DNA from: Planctomycetaceae bacterium
Lineage (GTDB): Bacteria > Planctomycetota > Planctomycetia > Pirellulales > Thermoguttaceae
Assembly: GCA_015062085.1 (NCBI GenBank)
Contig: SUVI01000036.1
Span: 1 to 26,113 of the forward strand
Direction: 5' to 3'
DNA: 26,113 nucleotides
This document shows positions 15,837 to 23,750 of the stretch, one piece after another; the first letter of the stretch is position 1; each line of letters opens with the position of its first letter. Made by a program: the position numbers and the translations under genes. The notes under the pieces were generated by a model, which did no database searches, was not told the origin of the DNA, and was given only the letters and a program-made list of their open reading frames with translations.

Positions 15837-16910
15837 ATGCACGAAATGTTGGAGACCAAGCTGTCCCGTTTTGAGGAGCTGGAACGCCTGATGGTGGACC
15901 CGGAAGTTTTGCAGGACTCTGCAAAACTGGTAGACGTGGTCCGCGAGCACGGATCGATCGCGAAGCTGGCGACGTGCTATCGCCGTTTTAAGACACTCAA
16001 TGCGCAGATCGCGGAAGCGAATGAGATGATCAGCGGTTCGGACGCCGAGATGCGGGAACTGGCGGAGATGGAACTTCCGGAACTGAAAGAAAACCGCGAG
16101 AAACTCTGGGAAGAGCTTCTGGACTTGACTATCGGCGGCGAGGATGCGAACCGCACGCGCGTGATGCTCGAGATCCGTGCAGGGACCGGCGGCGACGAAG
16201 CGGCGCTTTTTGCCCGCGATCTTTTCAATATGTACAAGCACTACTGCGAAAAGAAGGGCTGGAAGGTCGAGATCATGGACATGAACGCGACGGAACTCGG
16301 CGGGTTCAAGGAGATCATTCTGGAGATCGAAGGGGAAGGCGTTTTCCGTGAACTTCAGTACGAGAGCGGCGGACACCGTGTCCAGCGTGTCCCGGAAACG
16401 GAAACGAAGGGGAGGATCCAGACCTCAGCAGCAACCGTTGCCGTGATGCCGGAACCGGAAGAAGTGGAGATCGAGCTGAAGGAAGAAGACTACCGTCTGG
16501 ATCGTTTCTGTGCGAGCGGACCGGGAGGGCAGCACGTAAACAAGACGGAGTCGGCAGTTCGTCTCACACACTTAGAGACGGGGATCGTCGTTCAGTGTCA
16601 GGACGAAAAGAGCCAGCACAAAAACCTGGCGAAAGCGCTAAAGGTCCTCAAATCGCGTCTTTACGACCATTATCGCGAGATCGAAATGGCGAAGCGTTCT
16701 GAAGACCGCAAGACAAAAGTGGGATCCGGAGACCGAAGTCAGCGCATCCGCACGTACAATTTCCCGGAAAACCGCGTCACTGATCACCGGATCAATTTCA
16801 CGCTTTACAAATTGGACAGCGTACTGGCCGGCAACATGACGCCAGTCATCGAAGCGATCCTCGAATATGAGCGTCAGGAGCAAAGGCTCGCATTCGGCAC
16901 GATCGAGTAA
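15837..16910 (+). CDS. prfA: Peptide chain release factor 1
   Basis: A 357-residue class I release factor that reads UAA and UAG and triggers peptide release on the ribosome. The N-terminal helical domain covers about 1-95. The PxT codon-recognition motif is PET at 186-188 within [20 protein letters not shown] (181-200), which identifies RF1 rather than RF2. The catalytic GGQ is at 230-232 in [16 protein letters not shown]. The length matches E. coli RF1. AGAGG lies 8 nt before the ATG. Between the rpmE terminator and this gene there is only a weak promoter candidate (TATATT at 15728-15733). The GGQ methylase gene prmC, a frequent neighbour, is absent; a regulator gene follows after 47 bp. 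Confidence 0.97.
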   Translation: MHEMLETKLSRFEELERLMVDPEVLQDSAKLVDVVREHGSIAKLATCYRRFKTLNAQIAEANEMISGSDAEMRELAEMELPELKENREKLWEELLDLTIGGEDANRTRVMLEIRAGTGGDEAALFARDLFNMYKHYCEKKGWKVEIMDMNATELGGFKEIILEIEGEGVFRELQYESGGHRVQRVPETETKGRIQTSAATVAVMPEPEEVEIELKEEDYRLDRFCASGPGGQHVNKTESAVRLTHLETGIVVQCQDEKSQHKNLAKALKVLKSRLYDHYREIEMAKRSEDRKTKVGSGDRSQRIRTYNFPENRVTDHRINFTLYKLDSVLAGNMTPVIEAILEYERQEQRLAFGTIE

Positions 16911-16957
16911 AGGCCCCCAATGGACATCAAGAGACACTGCATTTGAGGAAAAACGCC

Positions 16958-17587
16958 ATGGAGATCCGACTTTTACACGTAGACGACCGAGACATCACGC
17001 GTGCCGGGATCCGTTCTCTTTTGGCAGATTCGGTACTTCACCTGATCGGATCTGCCGCTTCGGCGGAGGAGGCTTTTCGGTTCATGACGGATCGGCATCC
17101 GGACATTTTGCTCCTGAACATTCAAGCCGCCTCATTTGACGGTGTGGATTTTCTCCGTAAATTCCGCAGGCAGTTTCCGGGAACGAAAGTGATCGTGCTG
17201 ACATCCGCGAATGATCCCTACCATATCTGTCAGGCAGCGGAACTTGGGGTAAAGGATTACGTTTTAGAGAACATCGCAGCAATGGATCTCGTTCTCCTGA
17301 TCCAGAACGTCTACTATGGAACAGGAACTTCCAGCAATCCGGCCTGGAATCAGGTGCTGAAGATGCAGGCGGATCCTCAATTTCAGGAACAGCGTCAGAA
17401 ACTGACGCACCGAGAAGAGCAAGTCCTCCGCTGCATCGTGCAGGGGAAAAGCAACAAAGAGATCGCAGTCCATCTGAATGTCAGTGCGGAAACAGTAAAA
17501 GAACACATTCAGCATATTTTCCGGAAACTGGGAGTTCACGCCCGAACCGAAGCGGCAGTCTGGGCGATCAGGAATGGAATGGCATAA
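16958..17587 (+). CDS. NarL/FixJ-type response regulator with degenerate receiver
   Basis: A 209-residue transcription factor: receiver domain (1 to about 120) and LuxR-type helix-turn-helix (about 147-207, LTHREEQVLRCIVQGKSNKEIA at 149-170, then VSAETVKEHIQHIFRKLGV). The receiver keeps the acidic pair Asp9-Asp10 and Thr82, but the phosphoacceptor position is Asn54 (LLLNIQ, codon AAC) and the conserved lysine after beta-5 is Glu104 (YVLEN). It therefore probably cannot be phosphorylated in the normal way, and may dimerise constitutively or respond to a ligand or partner. ATG 16958 is chosen because GAGG lies 9 nt upstream. It follows prfA by 47 bp with no terminator, so cotranscription is likely. 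No histidine kinase is nearby. Confidence 0.92.
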   Translation: MEIRLLHVDDRDITRAGIRSLLADSVLHLIGSAASAEEAFRFMTDRHPDILLLNIQAASFDGVDFLRKFRRQFPGTKVIVLTSANDPYHICQAAELGVKDYVLENIAAMDLVLLIQNVYYGTGTSSNPAWNQVLKMQADPQFQEQRQKLTHREEQVLRCIVQGKSNKEIAVHLNVSAETVKEHIQHIFRKLGVHARTEAAVWAIRNGMA

Positions 17588-17997
17588 CGAAAATCGATTT
17601 TTTTAGAAGAATCGATTTTTTTAGAAGAAAGGAGATATTTCAATACAGATTCTATTTAAAAGGTCCATTGCGGATCTTGCATCTTTTCATGTTTTCACAT
17701 CAAAGATCACGTCTTTCAGTTTGTTTTTTCCATGTTCTCAGCGGCACAAATAATATAATGTGAACCGGTACGCAGCTGCCGAAAAATCACTAAAATATTG
17801 AACTCTTTTTTCTCATTTTCTCCAAATTTCGCAGAAAACGGATTTTATCGTAGACTTTTCATCTGGTTGAGACGATAAAGAAAAAGACAGAGATTTGGCC
17901 GCGGAGCCCAAAAAGCACTCCGTGGACCGGCTCACGCAGCGGAAATGTATGCTCACCGGGACAAATCCAGGAAAATCTTTTTATGAAGAGGAAATTC
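17588..17997 (+). other. Intergenic region and leader of the Sel1-repeat gene
   Basis: This 410-bp AT-rich gap begins with an 18-bp tandem duplication (17592-17627) that may act as a terminator, followed by an orphan AAAGGAG (17628-17634) with no start codon behind it. A perfect TATAAT lies at 17754-17759 without a convincing -35 box. Near the downstream gene an 8-bp stem forms between CCGCGGAG (17899-17906) and CTCCGTGG (17918-17925) with an 11-nt loop; no T run follows, so it is a leader structure rather than a terminator. If the TATAAT is used, the leader is about 230 nt. Confidence 0.5.
17592..17627 (+). repeat. Perfect 18-bp tandem duplication after the regulator gene
   Basis: AATCGATTTTTTTAGAAG occurs at 17592-17609 and again at 17610-17627. 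Because ATCGAT is self-complementary, the two copies can pair as a 9-bp AT-rich stem (AAATCGATT with AATCGATTT), followed by T residues and so able to act as a weak terminator. Confidence 0.8.
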
Positions 17998-19536
17998 ATG
18001 AGCTATTTTTTACGAAATCGGCTTTTTAGGGCACTGGCTGCCGGATTGATCTGTGCAGGGGGCATGGTACTTCAGGCTTCGGCCCAGAATGCGCCGCAGA
18101 GTACCGTGAACATCGCGCAGCTGCGTGCTGCCGCAGAACAGGGAGATGCGGAATCACAGCTTTCCTTGGGAATGTACTATTTCATGGGTGAAGGCGGCCT
18201 GAAACAAAGCGATGCGGATGCGATCAAATGGTTCCAGCTTGCGGCAAAGCAGAAAAATTACCAAGCGCAGTACATGCTTGGCATTTACTGCATGGAAGGC
18301 CGCGGAATCAAAAAAAATGAGGAACTAGGGACCAAACTCATTCTGAGCGCCGCGAACGGAGGTTTTGCGGAAGCACAGTACGAGTATGCAAGCATGCTGG
18401 CCGAGCAGAACAAAATGTCGGAAGCGCTTCCCTGGATGAAAAAGGCTGTCGCGCAGGAATACTATCCGGCATTCGTTGCACTGGGGTCTCACTACATCGC
18501 AACGGCAAAACCTGGAACTCCCGAAATGAACCAGGGGATCCAGCTCCTCATGGCTGCGGCATCGGAGGGAGATCTGGATGCACAGCTGACACTGGGAGCA
18601 GCTCTCGTTGAGCAGAAAGAGACTGCCGCTGGAGTCGTCTGGCTGGAAGTTGCGTCGATGAACGGCGCGAAAGATGTGGCGGAAGCCCTGAAAGAGCTGA
18701 AAGTCTCACCGGAAGAGGCGTGCGAGATCGCGTCCGTTTTCTATCATGGAGACGGCATCATTCCCAAAAACTATCAGAAATTCAAATTCTGGGCAGAAAA
18801 ATCTGCCGCAGAAAATTACGCAGGTGCACAGACTCTCCTTGGAATGTACTACTGCATCGGAGTGAATCATGAACTCACACCGGAACGCGGAGTCGAATTC
18901 TTAGAAAAAGCGGCGGCGCAGAATGATCCGGAAGCTCTCACTCTTCTGGCGATCTGCTGTCGAAACGGACGCGGGACCGCGCAGGACCCCAAACGTGCGA
19001 TCGAACTGCTTCAGAAAGCCGCGAAACAGAATTATGCTCCGGCATACACGCAGCTCGCATTTTCATCGCTTTTCGGGAGCGGGATCGTTTCCAAAGAAGA
19101 CGTCACCCGAAAACTCTTCCAAAAAGCCGGTGCGATGAACGAACGTACGGCATTGGTCTTCATGGACTACTGCACCAAGAATTCTCTTTCGTTCGAAAAC
19201 GGCCCCGCTCTCCTGAAGCAGATCGCAGCCGCAGCGAAAGCCGGGGATGCACAGGCACAGTATCTCATGGGAGAAATATACTGTGACGGGCACGGCGTGA
19301 AGATGGATGAAAAGATCATGGTCGCCTACTATACCATGGCGGTCAAACAGAACTACATTTACGCGTTGACGGAACTTTCTAGGCTTTACGAAATGGGAAT
19401 TTACGTCAAAGAGAACCGCGACGTCGCCATTCAGCTGGCTCTCAAAGCCGCCGAACAGGGAGACCAGCAGGCTCTCTCCTACCTCAATTCGGTCGGACAG
19501 GTCGATGCGGCGGAGCAAACGCAAAATCTTAACTAA
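17998..19536 (+). CDS. Secreted Sel1-repeat (TPR-like) protein
   Basis: A 512-residue exported solenoid protein. The signal peptide covers about 1-30 (RALAAGLICAGGMVLQASA). The rest is about twelve Sel1-like repeats of roughly 35 residues, for example DAESQLSLGMYYFMGEG, KNYQAQYMLGIYCMEGRG, DPEALTLLAICCRNGRG and DAQAQYLMGEIYCDGHG. The third, fifth and tenth repeats are degenerate. Sel1 proteins are scaffolds for protein-protein contacts; in Gram-negatives exported ones often have envelope roles, but no partner can be named. ATG 17998 is preferred because AGAGGA lies 5 nt upstream; an in-frame ATG at 17983, with a weaker AGGA, would add five residues. No C-terminal anchor is visible, so the product is probably periplasmic. 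Confidence 0.92.
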   Translation: MSYFLRNRLFRALAAGLICAGGMVLQASAQNAPQSTVNIAQLRAAAEQGDAESQLSLGMYYFMGEGGLKQSDADAIKWFQLAAKQKNYQAQYMLGIYCMEGRGIKKNEELGTKLILSAANGGFAEAQYEYASMLAEQNKMSEALPWMKKAVAQEYYPAFVALGSHYIATAKPGTPEMNQGIQLLMAAASEGDLDAQLTLGAALVEQKETAAGVVWLEVASMNGAKDVAEALKELKVSPEEACEIASVFYHGDGIIPKNYQKFKFWAEKSAAENYAGAQTLLGMYYCIGVNHELTPERGVEFLEKAAAQNDPEALTLLAICCRNGRGTAQDPKRAIELLQKAAKQNYAPAYTQLAFSSLFGSGIVSKEDVTRKLFQKAGAMNERTALVFMDYCTKNSLSFENGPALLKQIAAAAKAGDAQAQYLMGEIYCDGHGVKMDEKIMVAYYTMAVKQNYIYALTELSRLYEMGIYVKENRDVAIQLALKAAEQGDQQALSYLNSVGQVDAAEQTQNLN

Positions 19537-19546
19537 AACGTAAAAT

Positions 19547-19590
19547 ACACACTCCGGGAATACTCTTCCACCCGGAGTGTGTGTTCCCTT
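19547..19590 (+). terminator. Strong terminator hairpin after the Sel1 gene
   Basis: ACACACTCCGGG (19547-19558) pairs perfectly with CCCGGAGTGTGT (19571-19582), a 12-bp stem with a 12-nt loop, followed by a T-rich tail GTTCCCTTTTC. Confidence 0.85.
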
Positions 19591-19639
19591 TTCAATCTTT
19601 AACCCCTGTATTTAACTCAATTTCCATTCAAAGCTGATT

Positions 19640-19668
19640 TTGCTTTTAAAATAATTTTCTAATATAAT
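19640..19668 (+). promoter_or_regulatory. Sigma-70-like promoter for the PEP-CTERM protease gene
   Basis: TTGCTT (19640-19645), a 17-bp spacer and a perfect TATAAT (19663-19668). The predicted leader is about 187 nt. Confidence 0.65.
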
Positions 19669-19861
19669 TATTACGACCCGAACCAGAGCGGTCCCCAATT
19701 TCTATATTTTTTCAATTCCCACACTTTTGAATGAACAAATTTTTTGAAATTACCGTTTTTTAAGTTAGGAAGATACCGCTAGTTCATGTCCATGCCCCTG
19801 TCTCATGAATTTCAGTACCAGCCAAAACCTGAAACCATTTTCATTTGACTTAGAGGTGCTT

Positions 19862-22018
19862 ATGAACGATTTTCAAGTTCAGAACGAAAATTCATTCCGG
19901 TCCACATTTGCGACTTTTTTTTCTCTTCTGTTCTTTCTTTTTTCCTACTGTATTCCGGAACAGATCTGCGCAGAAACGGCCTCATTACCAGCAGCTTCCG
20001 AGACGCGCTGGCTGAAACTCATGAACGTAGATCAGGTCACAGACTACTCCGGCCTTGGCGTGAATGCCGCAGTCATCGATGATGCGATCCACGCCCACAC
20101 TTGGTTCAAGGACAATATTCAAACAAGTCTGACACAGACCAATTCCTCATTCAAAGTTCAGGGACGTGCCGACGGAGACTACGATGCCGTTGAACTCATC
20201 ATTTCAACGATCGACGGAGCAGAACCATCCTCTGCGTCGGAATCTCACGGGACCAGAACGGCCGGCAGTCTCGTTCAGGCCGCGAATGATGTGACATTAA
20301 CGGTGATCAAAACGGATCTGAGCACCATTACGATCCCGACGAACATTCGGACGGCCGTCGAAAAAGGAGCGCAGATCATCTCCAATAGCTACGGAAGCAA
20401 TGCCGGTTACTCCGGATTGTGCGGTTTCTCCGATCCCCTTGCCGGTGAGTTCGGTTCCGGTTTCTTCTACCTCACTGCCGAAAACGGCAAAACGGTATGG
20501 CTGAGCGAAAACACGGTCTCCCAAATGAACTTCTACGAAGCGTTCGAGGAAGCCGAAGACGCAAACACGGTCATTTTGTACTCGGCAGGAAATCAGAGGG
20601 CCTCAAATATCGGAAAAACGAACGGGCAGATCACACAGTATAATAGTCAGGATGCCAACAAAATAGCATTTCAGGCGGCACCGCAGACGATCACAGTCGC
20701 GGCTCTCAACAGCGAGGGGACCAAATACGCGTCCTTCTCCAATTACGGAGCCTGTATCCTCACGTGCGCCCCGGGGACCAGCATCACGACGAGCAGTTAC
20801 GATTTTGATTCCGGAACGGACACGACCGCGACAGTCAGCGGAACATCTTTTTCGTGCCCTCTGGCTGCCGGAGCCGTCGCGCTTGCCGCCGAAGCCGCTG
20901 AAGAAGCTGGACTCACCATGAACAGCCGACTGGCAAAACACCTGATCGCCGCGACCGCAGTGAAAGTGGATTCCGAAGCAGAAAATATCGGCTGGGCCGT
21001 TTCTGACGGAACTACGCTCACGTCCCACGACGCACGTTCCGCATGGGTCACGAACATGGCGGGAAATTCCTTCTCGCATTCCTACGGATTCGGTCTCATC
21101 GATGCAGCCGGAATGTGCGAGATGATCCAGCAGGGTGTTACGCTGACAGAACAGTCGATCCTGACTGTCGATCTTACCGATTTGTCCGACCTTTCCTACT
21201 CCACGGAGGACATTGCTTGCTACGTTTCCGGCCTCGCATTTGGAAATTCCTCGTCCGCCGCCTCATGTGACGTGACCGCCTCTGCCTCCGTACAGTTGAC
21301 GACCTTCAGTACGGTAGAGACTTCCACTTCGTCCTATTCCGGTTTTTCAGCCACGGCCAGCCCCCTTTCGACCCCCGTTTCTTCGGTCTCCATGGCGGTA
21401 CAGGATCTTGCAGTCGGGATAGCAGCGGAAACCGTCTCCGTCGGCGATGCGTACGTCGTCATCGATGGTCAACAGGTCCGCGTCGACAGCGGCACGCAGC
21501 TCCTTTCCCGTTCTTTTTCCATTGATGAGGCCCTCATCCAGGGCGTCACCTTCCAGTCACTGGAAGAAGTCAGCCTCACCGTCGGAATGTCCGGAACGCT
21601 CGGAGCTCTGGAGTTCGTTTTGACTCACACTGCCGAAGACGGGCGTTCGACCTCCAGCATCCTCGCATTTGCGCAGGAAAGTTCCGAAGGCTTGGATCTT
21701 ACGGAAGACGGCGTGTACTGGACGTTCTCCTCCAATGCCTTCTGGGGAGAAGAGGCCGAAGGGGAATGGACGCTGGACATTTACGATATGTTTGACTTGG
21801 CCGAGAGCGAAGAGAACAGTACGGAATTCTATCTTGATTCCCTGTACGCGACTTTCCGAATGGGAGATCTGGTGACAGACACCGCCGATCTTCTTCCGGG
21901 AGAAATTCCAGGAACCGGAAACGGCGGCTCTTCCGTTCCGGAACCGTCCGCTCTCCTCCTTCTTCTGTTCGGCACTACGGCTCTTTGGAGTCTGAAAGGC
22001 AGCAGGAAGACAAAATAA
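19862..22018 (+). CDS. Subtilisin-like (S8) serine protease with P-domain and PEP-CTERM anchor
   Basis: A 718-residue exported protease. A hydrophobic signal segment lies at about 16-30. The S8 domain (about 50-420) has a complete catalytic set: Asp in VIDD (73 or 74), His129 in SESHGTRTAG, oxyanion Asn244 in YSAGNQ, and Ser329 in VSGTSFSCPLAAG. A Ser/Thr-rich region (about 460-515) leads to a beta-rich domain (about 520-665) with WTFSSNAFWGEEAEGEWTLD (620-639), the pattern of a proprotein-convertase P-domain. The C terminus is a PEP-CTERM sorting signal: VPEP (692-695), a hydrophobic helix and the basic end KGSRKTK. It should be exported and processed by an exosortase, which is not in this window. 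ATG 19862 has AGAGGT upstream; ATG 19805 would add 19 residues but lacks such a site. Confidence 0.93.
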   Translation: MNDFQVQNENSFRSTFATFFSLLFFLFSYCIPEQICAETASLPAASETRWLKLMNVDQVTDYSGLGVNAAVIDDAIHAHTWFKDNIQTSLTQTNSSFKVQGRADGDYDAVELIISTIDGAEPSSASESHGTRTAGSLVQAANDVTLTVIKTDLSTITIPTNIRTAVEKGAQIISNSYGSNAGYSGLCGFSDPLAGEFGSGFFYLTAENGKTVWLSENTVSQMNFYEAFEEAEDANTVILYSAGNQRASNIGKTNGQITQYNSQDANKIAFQAAPQTITVAALNSEGTKYASFSNYGACILTCAPGTSITTSSYDFDSGTDTTATVSGTSFSCPLAAGAVALAAEAAEEAGLTMNSRLAKHLIAATAVKVDSEAENIGWAVSDGTTLTSHDARSAWVTNMAGNSFSHSYGFGLIDAAGMCEMIQQGVTLTEQSILTVDLTDLSDLSYSTEDIACYVSGLAFGNSSSAASCDVTASASVQLTTFSTVETSTSSYSGFSATASPLSTPVSSVSMAVQDLAVGIAAETVSVGDAYVVIDGQQVRVDSGTQLLSRSFSIDEALIQGVTFQSLEEVSLTVGMSGTLGALEFVLTHTAEDGRSTSSILAFAQESSEGLDLTEDGVYWTFSSNAFWGEEAEGEWTLDIYDMFDLAESEENSTEFYLDSLYATFRMGDLVTDTADLLPGEIPGTGNGGSSVPEPSALLLLLFGTTALWSLKGSRKTK

Positions 22019-22025
22019 AGAAAAT

Positions 22026-22058
22026 CGGCAAAAAAACGGCAAAAAAACGGCAAAAAAT
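22026..22058 (+). repeat. 11-bp tandem repeats with phased A7 tracts upstream of asnS
   Basis: CGGCAAAAAAA at 22026-22036 and 22037-22047, then CGGCAAAAAAT at 22048-22058, followed by decaying copies up to about 22080. The A tracts recur every 11 bp, near the helical pitch, and end about 25-45 bp upstream of the asnS -35 box. Confidence 0.85.
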
Positions 22059-22102
22059 CGCAGAAATCGCAAAAAAATCCGGGAATTCCAGGGGGATGGA
22101 CC

Positions 22103-22130
22103 TTGCGCTTTTCTGAATTTGGGATAAAAT
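22103..22130 (+). promoter_or_regulatory. Sigma-70-like promoter for asnS
   Basis: TTGCGC (22103-22108), a 16-bp spacer and TAAAAT (22125-22130). Transcription would start at about 22137, at the first base of the leader hairpin. Confidence 0.6.
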
Positions 22131-22136
22131 TGAGAC

Positions 22137-22189
22137 CGGTCCTTTTTGAGAGTAAAAACACTCTGTTCAGGACCGATTTTTTGTTTTTT
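22137..22189 (+). terminator. Terminator-like hairpin in the asnS leader (possible attenuator)
   Basis: CGGTCCT (22137-22143) pairs with AGGACCG (22169-22175), and inside it AGAGT (22149-22153) pairs with ACTCT (22160-22164). ATTTTTTGTTTTTT follows (22176-22189). It lies after the likely asnS promoter and only 28 nt before the start codon. It could end transcription from the protease gene, attenuate asnS, or both. Confidence 0.6.
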
Positions 22190-22217
22190 CAGTTTCGTTC
22201 TCAATCGGAGTGTCCTC

Positions 22218-23621
22218 ATGGCAGAAAAAATGAGCGTCAAGGCAGTGCGTCAGGCTGACGCGATCGGTAAGGAAGTCTTTCTTCAAGGGTGGGTCCGCAC
22301 GTGCCGCGACCAAAAAGCATTCTGCTTCATCGAACTAAATGATGGTTCCTGTTTCGGGAATATTCAGATCGTCGCGCCAGATTCGCTCGAAAATTATGAA
22401 AGCGTAAAAAAACTCACTTCTGGAAGCAGCATTGCAGTGACGGGCACTGTCGTTCAGTCTCCCGGAAGCAAACAGCCGACGGAAGTTCAGGCACAGGCGA
22501 TCGAGATCTACGGATACGCGGCAGAAGATTACCCGATCCAGAAAAAACGCGCGACGTTCGAATACCTGCGCACCATCGCGCACCTGCGTCCCCGTACGAA
22601 CTCATTCAACGCGGTTTTCCGCGTCCGAAACCGGATCAGTTACGCGATCCATCAGTTTTTTCAGAACGAGGGATTCATTTACGTTCACACGCCGCTGATC
22701 ACCAGCAGTGACTGCGAAGGCGCCGGCGAGATGTTCCAAGTCACGACGATGGATCTGGATGCTCTGCCTCGCACAAAAGAAGGGAAGATCGACTATTCGC
22801 AGGATTTCTTCGGCAAAAAGACTTCACTGACGGTCTCGGGACAGCTTGCGGTGGAAAATTACGCGCACGCATTCGGTAAGGTCTACACATTCGGACCAAC
22901 ATTCCGAGCGGAGAATTCCAACACGCCGCGTCATCTTGCTGAATTCTGGATGATCGAGCCGGAAATGGCATTTTACCTGCTCGAGGACAATATGGAGCTG
23001 GTCGAAAAGTTCCTGAAGTTCATCGTGAAATCCGTTTTGGAAGACTGCCCGGAAGACATGAAGTTCTTCAACGACCGCATCGACGAAACGCATCAACTTC
23101 TCGACCGTCTGAATGCCCTGCTCGAGAGTACCTTCCAGCGATGTTCCTACACGGAAGCGATCGAGATCCTCGAAAAAGCCGCCGCAAACGGCCAGAAATT
23201 CGAGTACCGCGTGCAGTGGGGGATGGACCTTCAGAGCGAGCATGAACGCTACCTGACGGAAAAACATTTCAAAGCACCGGTCATCGTGTACAATTATCCG
23301 AAAGGGATCAAGGCTTTCTATATGCGCCTGAATGATGACGACAAAACGGTCCGCGCAATGGACGTTCTCGTGCCGGGCGTTGGTGAGATCATCGGAGGAA
23401 GCGAACGCGAATATCGTCCGGAAGTGCTTGAAAAACGCATGATCGAGATGAATCTGGATCCGAAAGACTACTGGTGGTACATGGATCTGCGCCGTTTCGG
23501 AACGGTCCCGCACAGCGGTTTCGGGCTTGGTCTGGAACGCATCATCATGTACGTGACCGGAATGACGAACGTCCGCGACGTCATCCCGTTCCCGCGCACC
23601 CCAGGAAACGCTGATTTCTAA
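22218..23621 (+). CDS. asnS: Asparagine-tRNA ligase
   Basis: A 467-residue class IIb synthetase (E. coli AsnS has 466) that charges tRNA-Asn in the cytoplasm. The OB-fold anticodon-binding domain is at about 18-100. The catalytic core has [19 protein letters not shown] (155-173), motif 2 [20 protein letters not shown] (228-247) and motif 3 [12 protein letters not shown] (434-445); the C-terminal PFPRTPG is typical of AsnS and separates it from AspRS. The start is ATG 22218 with GGAG 7 nt upstream; a longer frame from a TTG at 22146 begins inside the leader hairpin and is rejected. Having AsnRS suggests that direct Asn-tRNA charging is used, at least in part, instead of the amidotransferase route. 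Confidence 0.97.
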   Translation: MAEKMSVKAVRQADAIGKEVFLQGWVRTCRDQKAFCFIELNDGSCFGNIQIVAPDSLENYESVKKLTSGSSIAVTGTVVQSPGSKQPTEVQAQAIEIYGYAAEDYPIQKKRATFEYLRTIAHLRPRTNSFNAVFRVRNRISYAIHQFFQNEGFIYVHTPLITSSDCEGAGEMFQVTTMDLDALPRTKEGKIDYSQDFFGKKTSLTVSGQLAVENYAHAFGKVYTFGPTFRAENSNTPRHLAEFWMIEPEMAFYLLEDNMELVEKFLKFIVKSVLEDCPEDMKFFNDRIDETHQLLDRLNALLESTFQRCSYTEAIEILEKAAANGQKFEYRVQWGMDLQSEHERYLTEKHFKAPVIVYNYPKGIKAFYMRLNDDDKTVRAMDVLVPGVGEIIGGSEREYRPEVLEKRMIEMNLDPKDYWWYMDLRRFGTVPHSGFGLGLERIIMYVTGMTNVRDVIPFPRTPGNADF

Positions 23622-23668
23622 ACCGGTCTCCATACGGCCAACCAGAAACCGCGGACATTAAAAACCAG

Positions 23669-23701
23669 AACCGCAGATGCCGAAACGCACTGCGGTTTTT
23701 T
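23669..23701 (+). terminator. Terminator after asnS, possibly bidirectional
   Basis: AACCGCAG (23669-23676) pairs with CTGCGGTT (23690-23697), followed by further T residues. On the minus strand a T5 run follows after a few bases, so it may also end the convergent gene. Confidence 0.8.
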
Positions 23702-23750
23702 CGTGAAGCCGATTTTTTGAAAAAAGGAGTCGGGAGATCCTCTCGCCAAA

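Larger units (their letters stand above)
19537..19861 (+). other. Intergenic region between the Sel1 gene and the PEP-CTERM protease gene
   Basis: A 325-bp gap with the Sel1 gene terminator at 19547-19590 and a good promoter at 19640-19668. The remaining 190 nt or so would be an AT-rich leader. In-frame ATG 19805 within it lacks a ribosome binding site. No RNA gene is evident. Confidence 0.6.

Noticed and set aside
22131..22217. T-box riboswitch in the asnS leader
   Set aside because: The leader of about 80 nt is too short for a specifier stem and antiterminator, and no T-box sequence is seen; only a simple terminator-like hairpin is supported.
23711..23750. Ribosome-binding-like AAAAAAGGAGTC after asnS suggesting a small gene
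   Set aside because: No start codon follows at a usable distance, and the region is the 3' end of the convergent gene.
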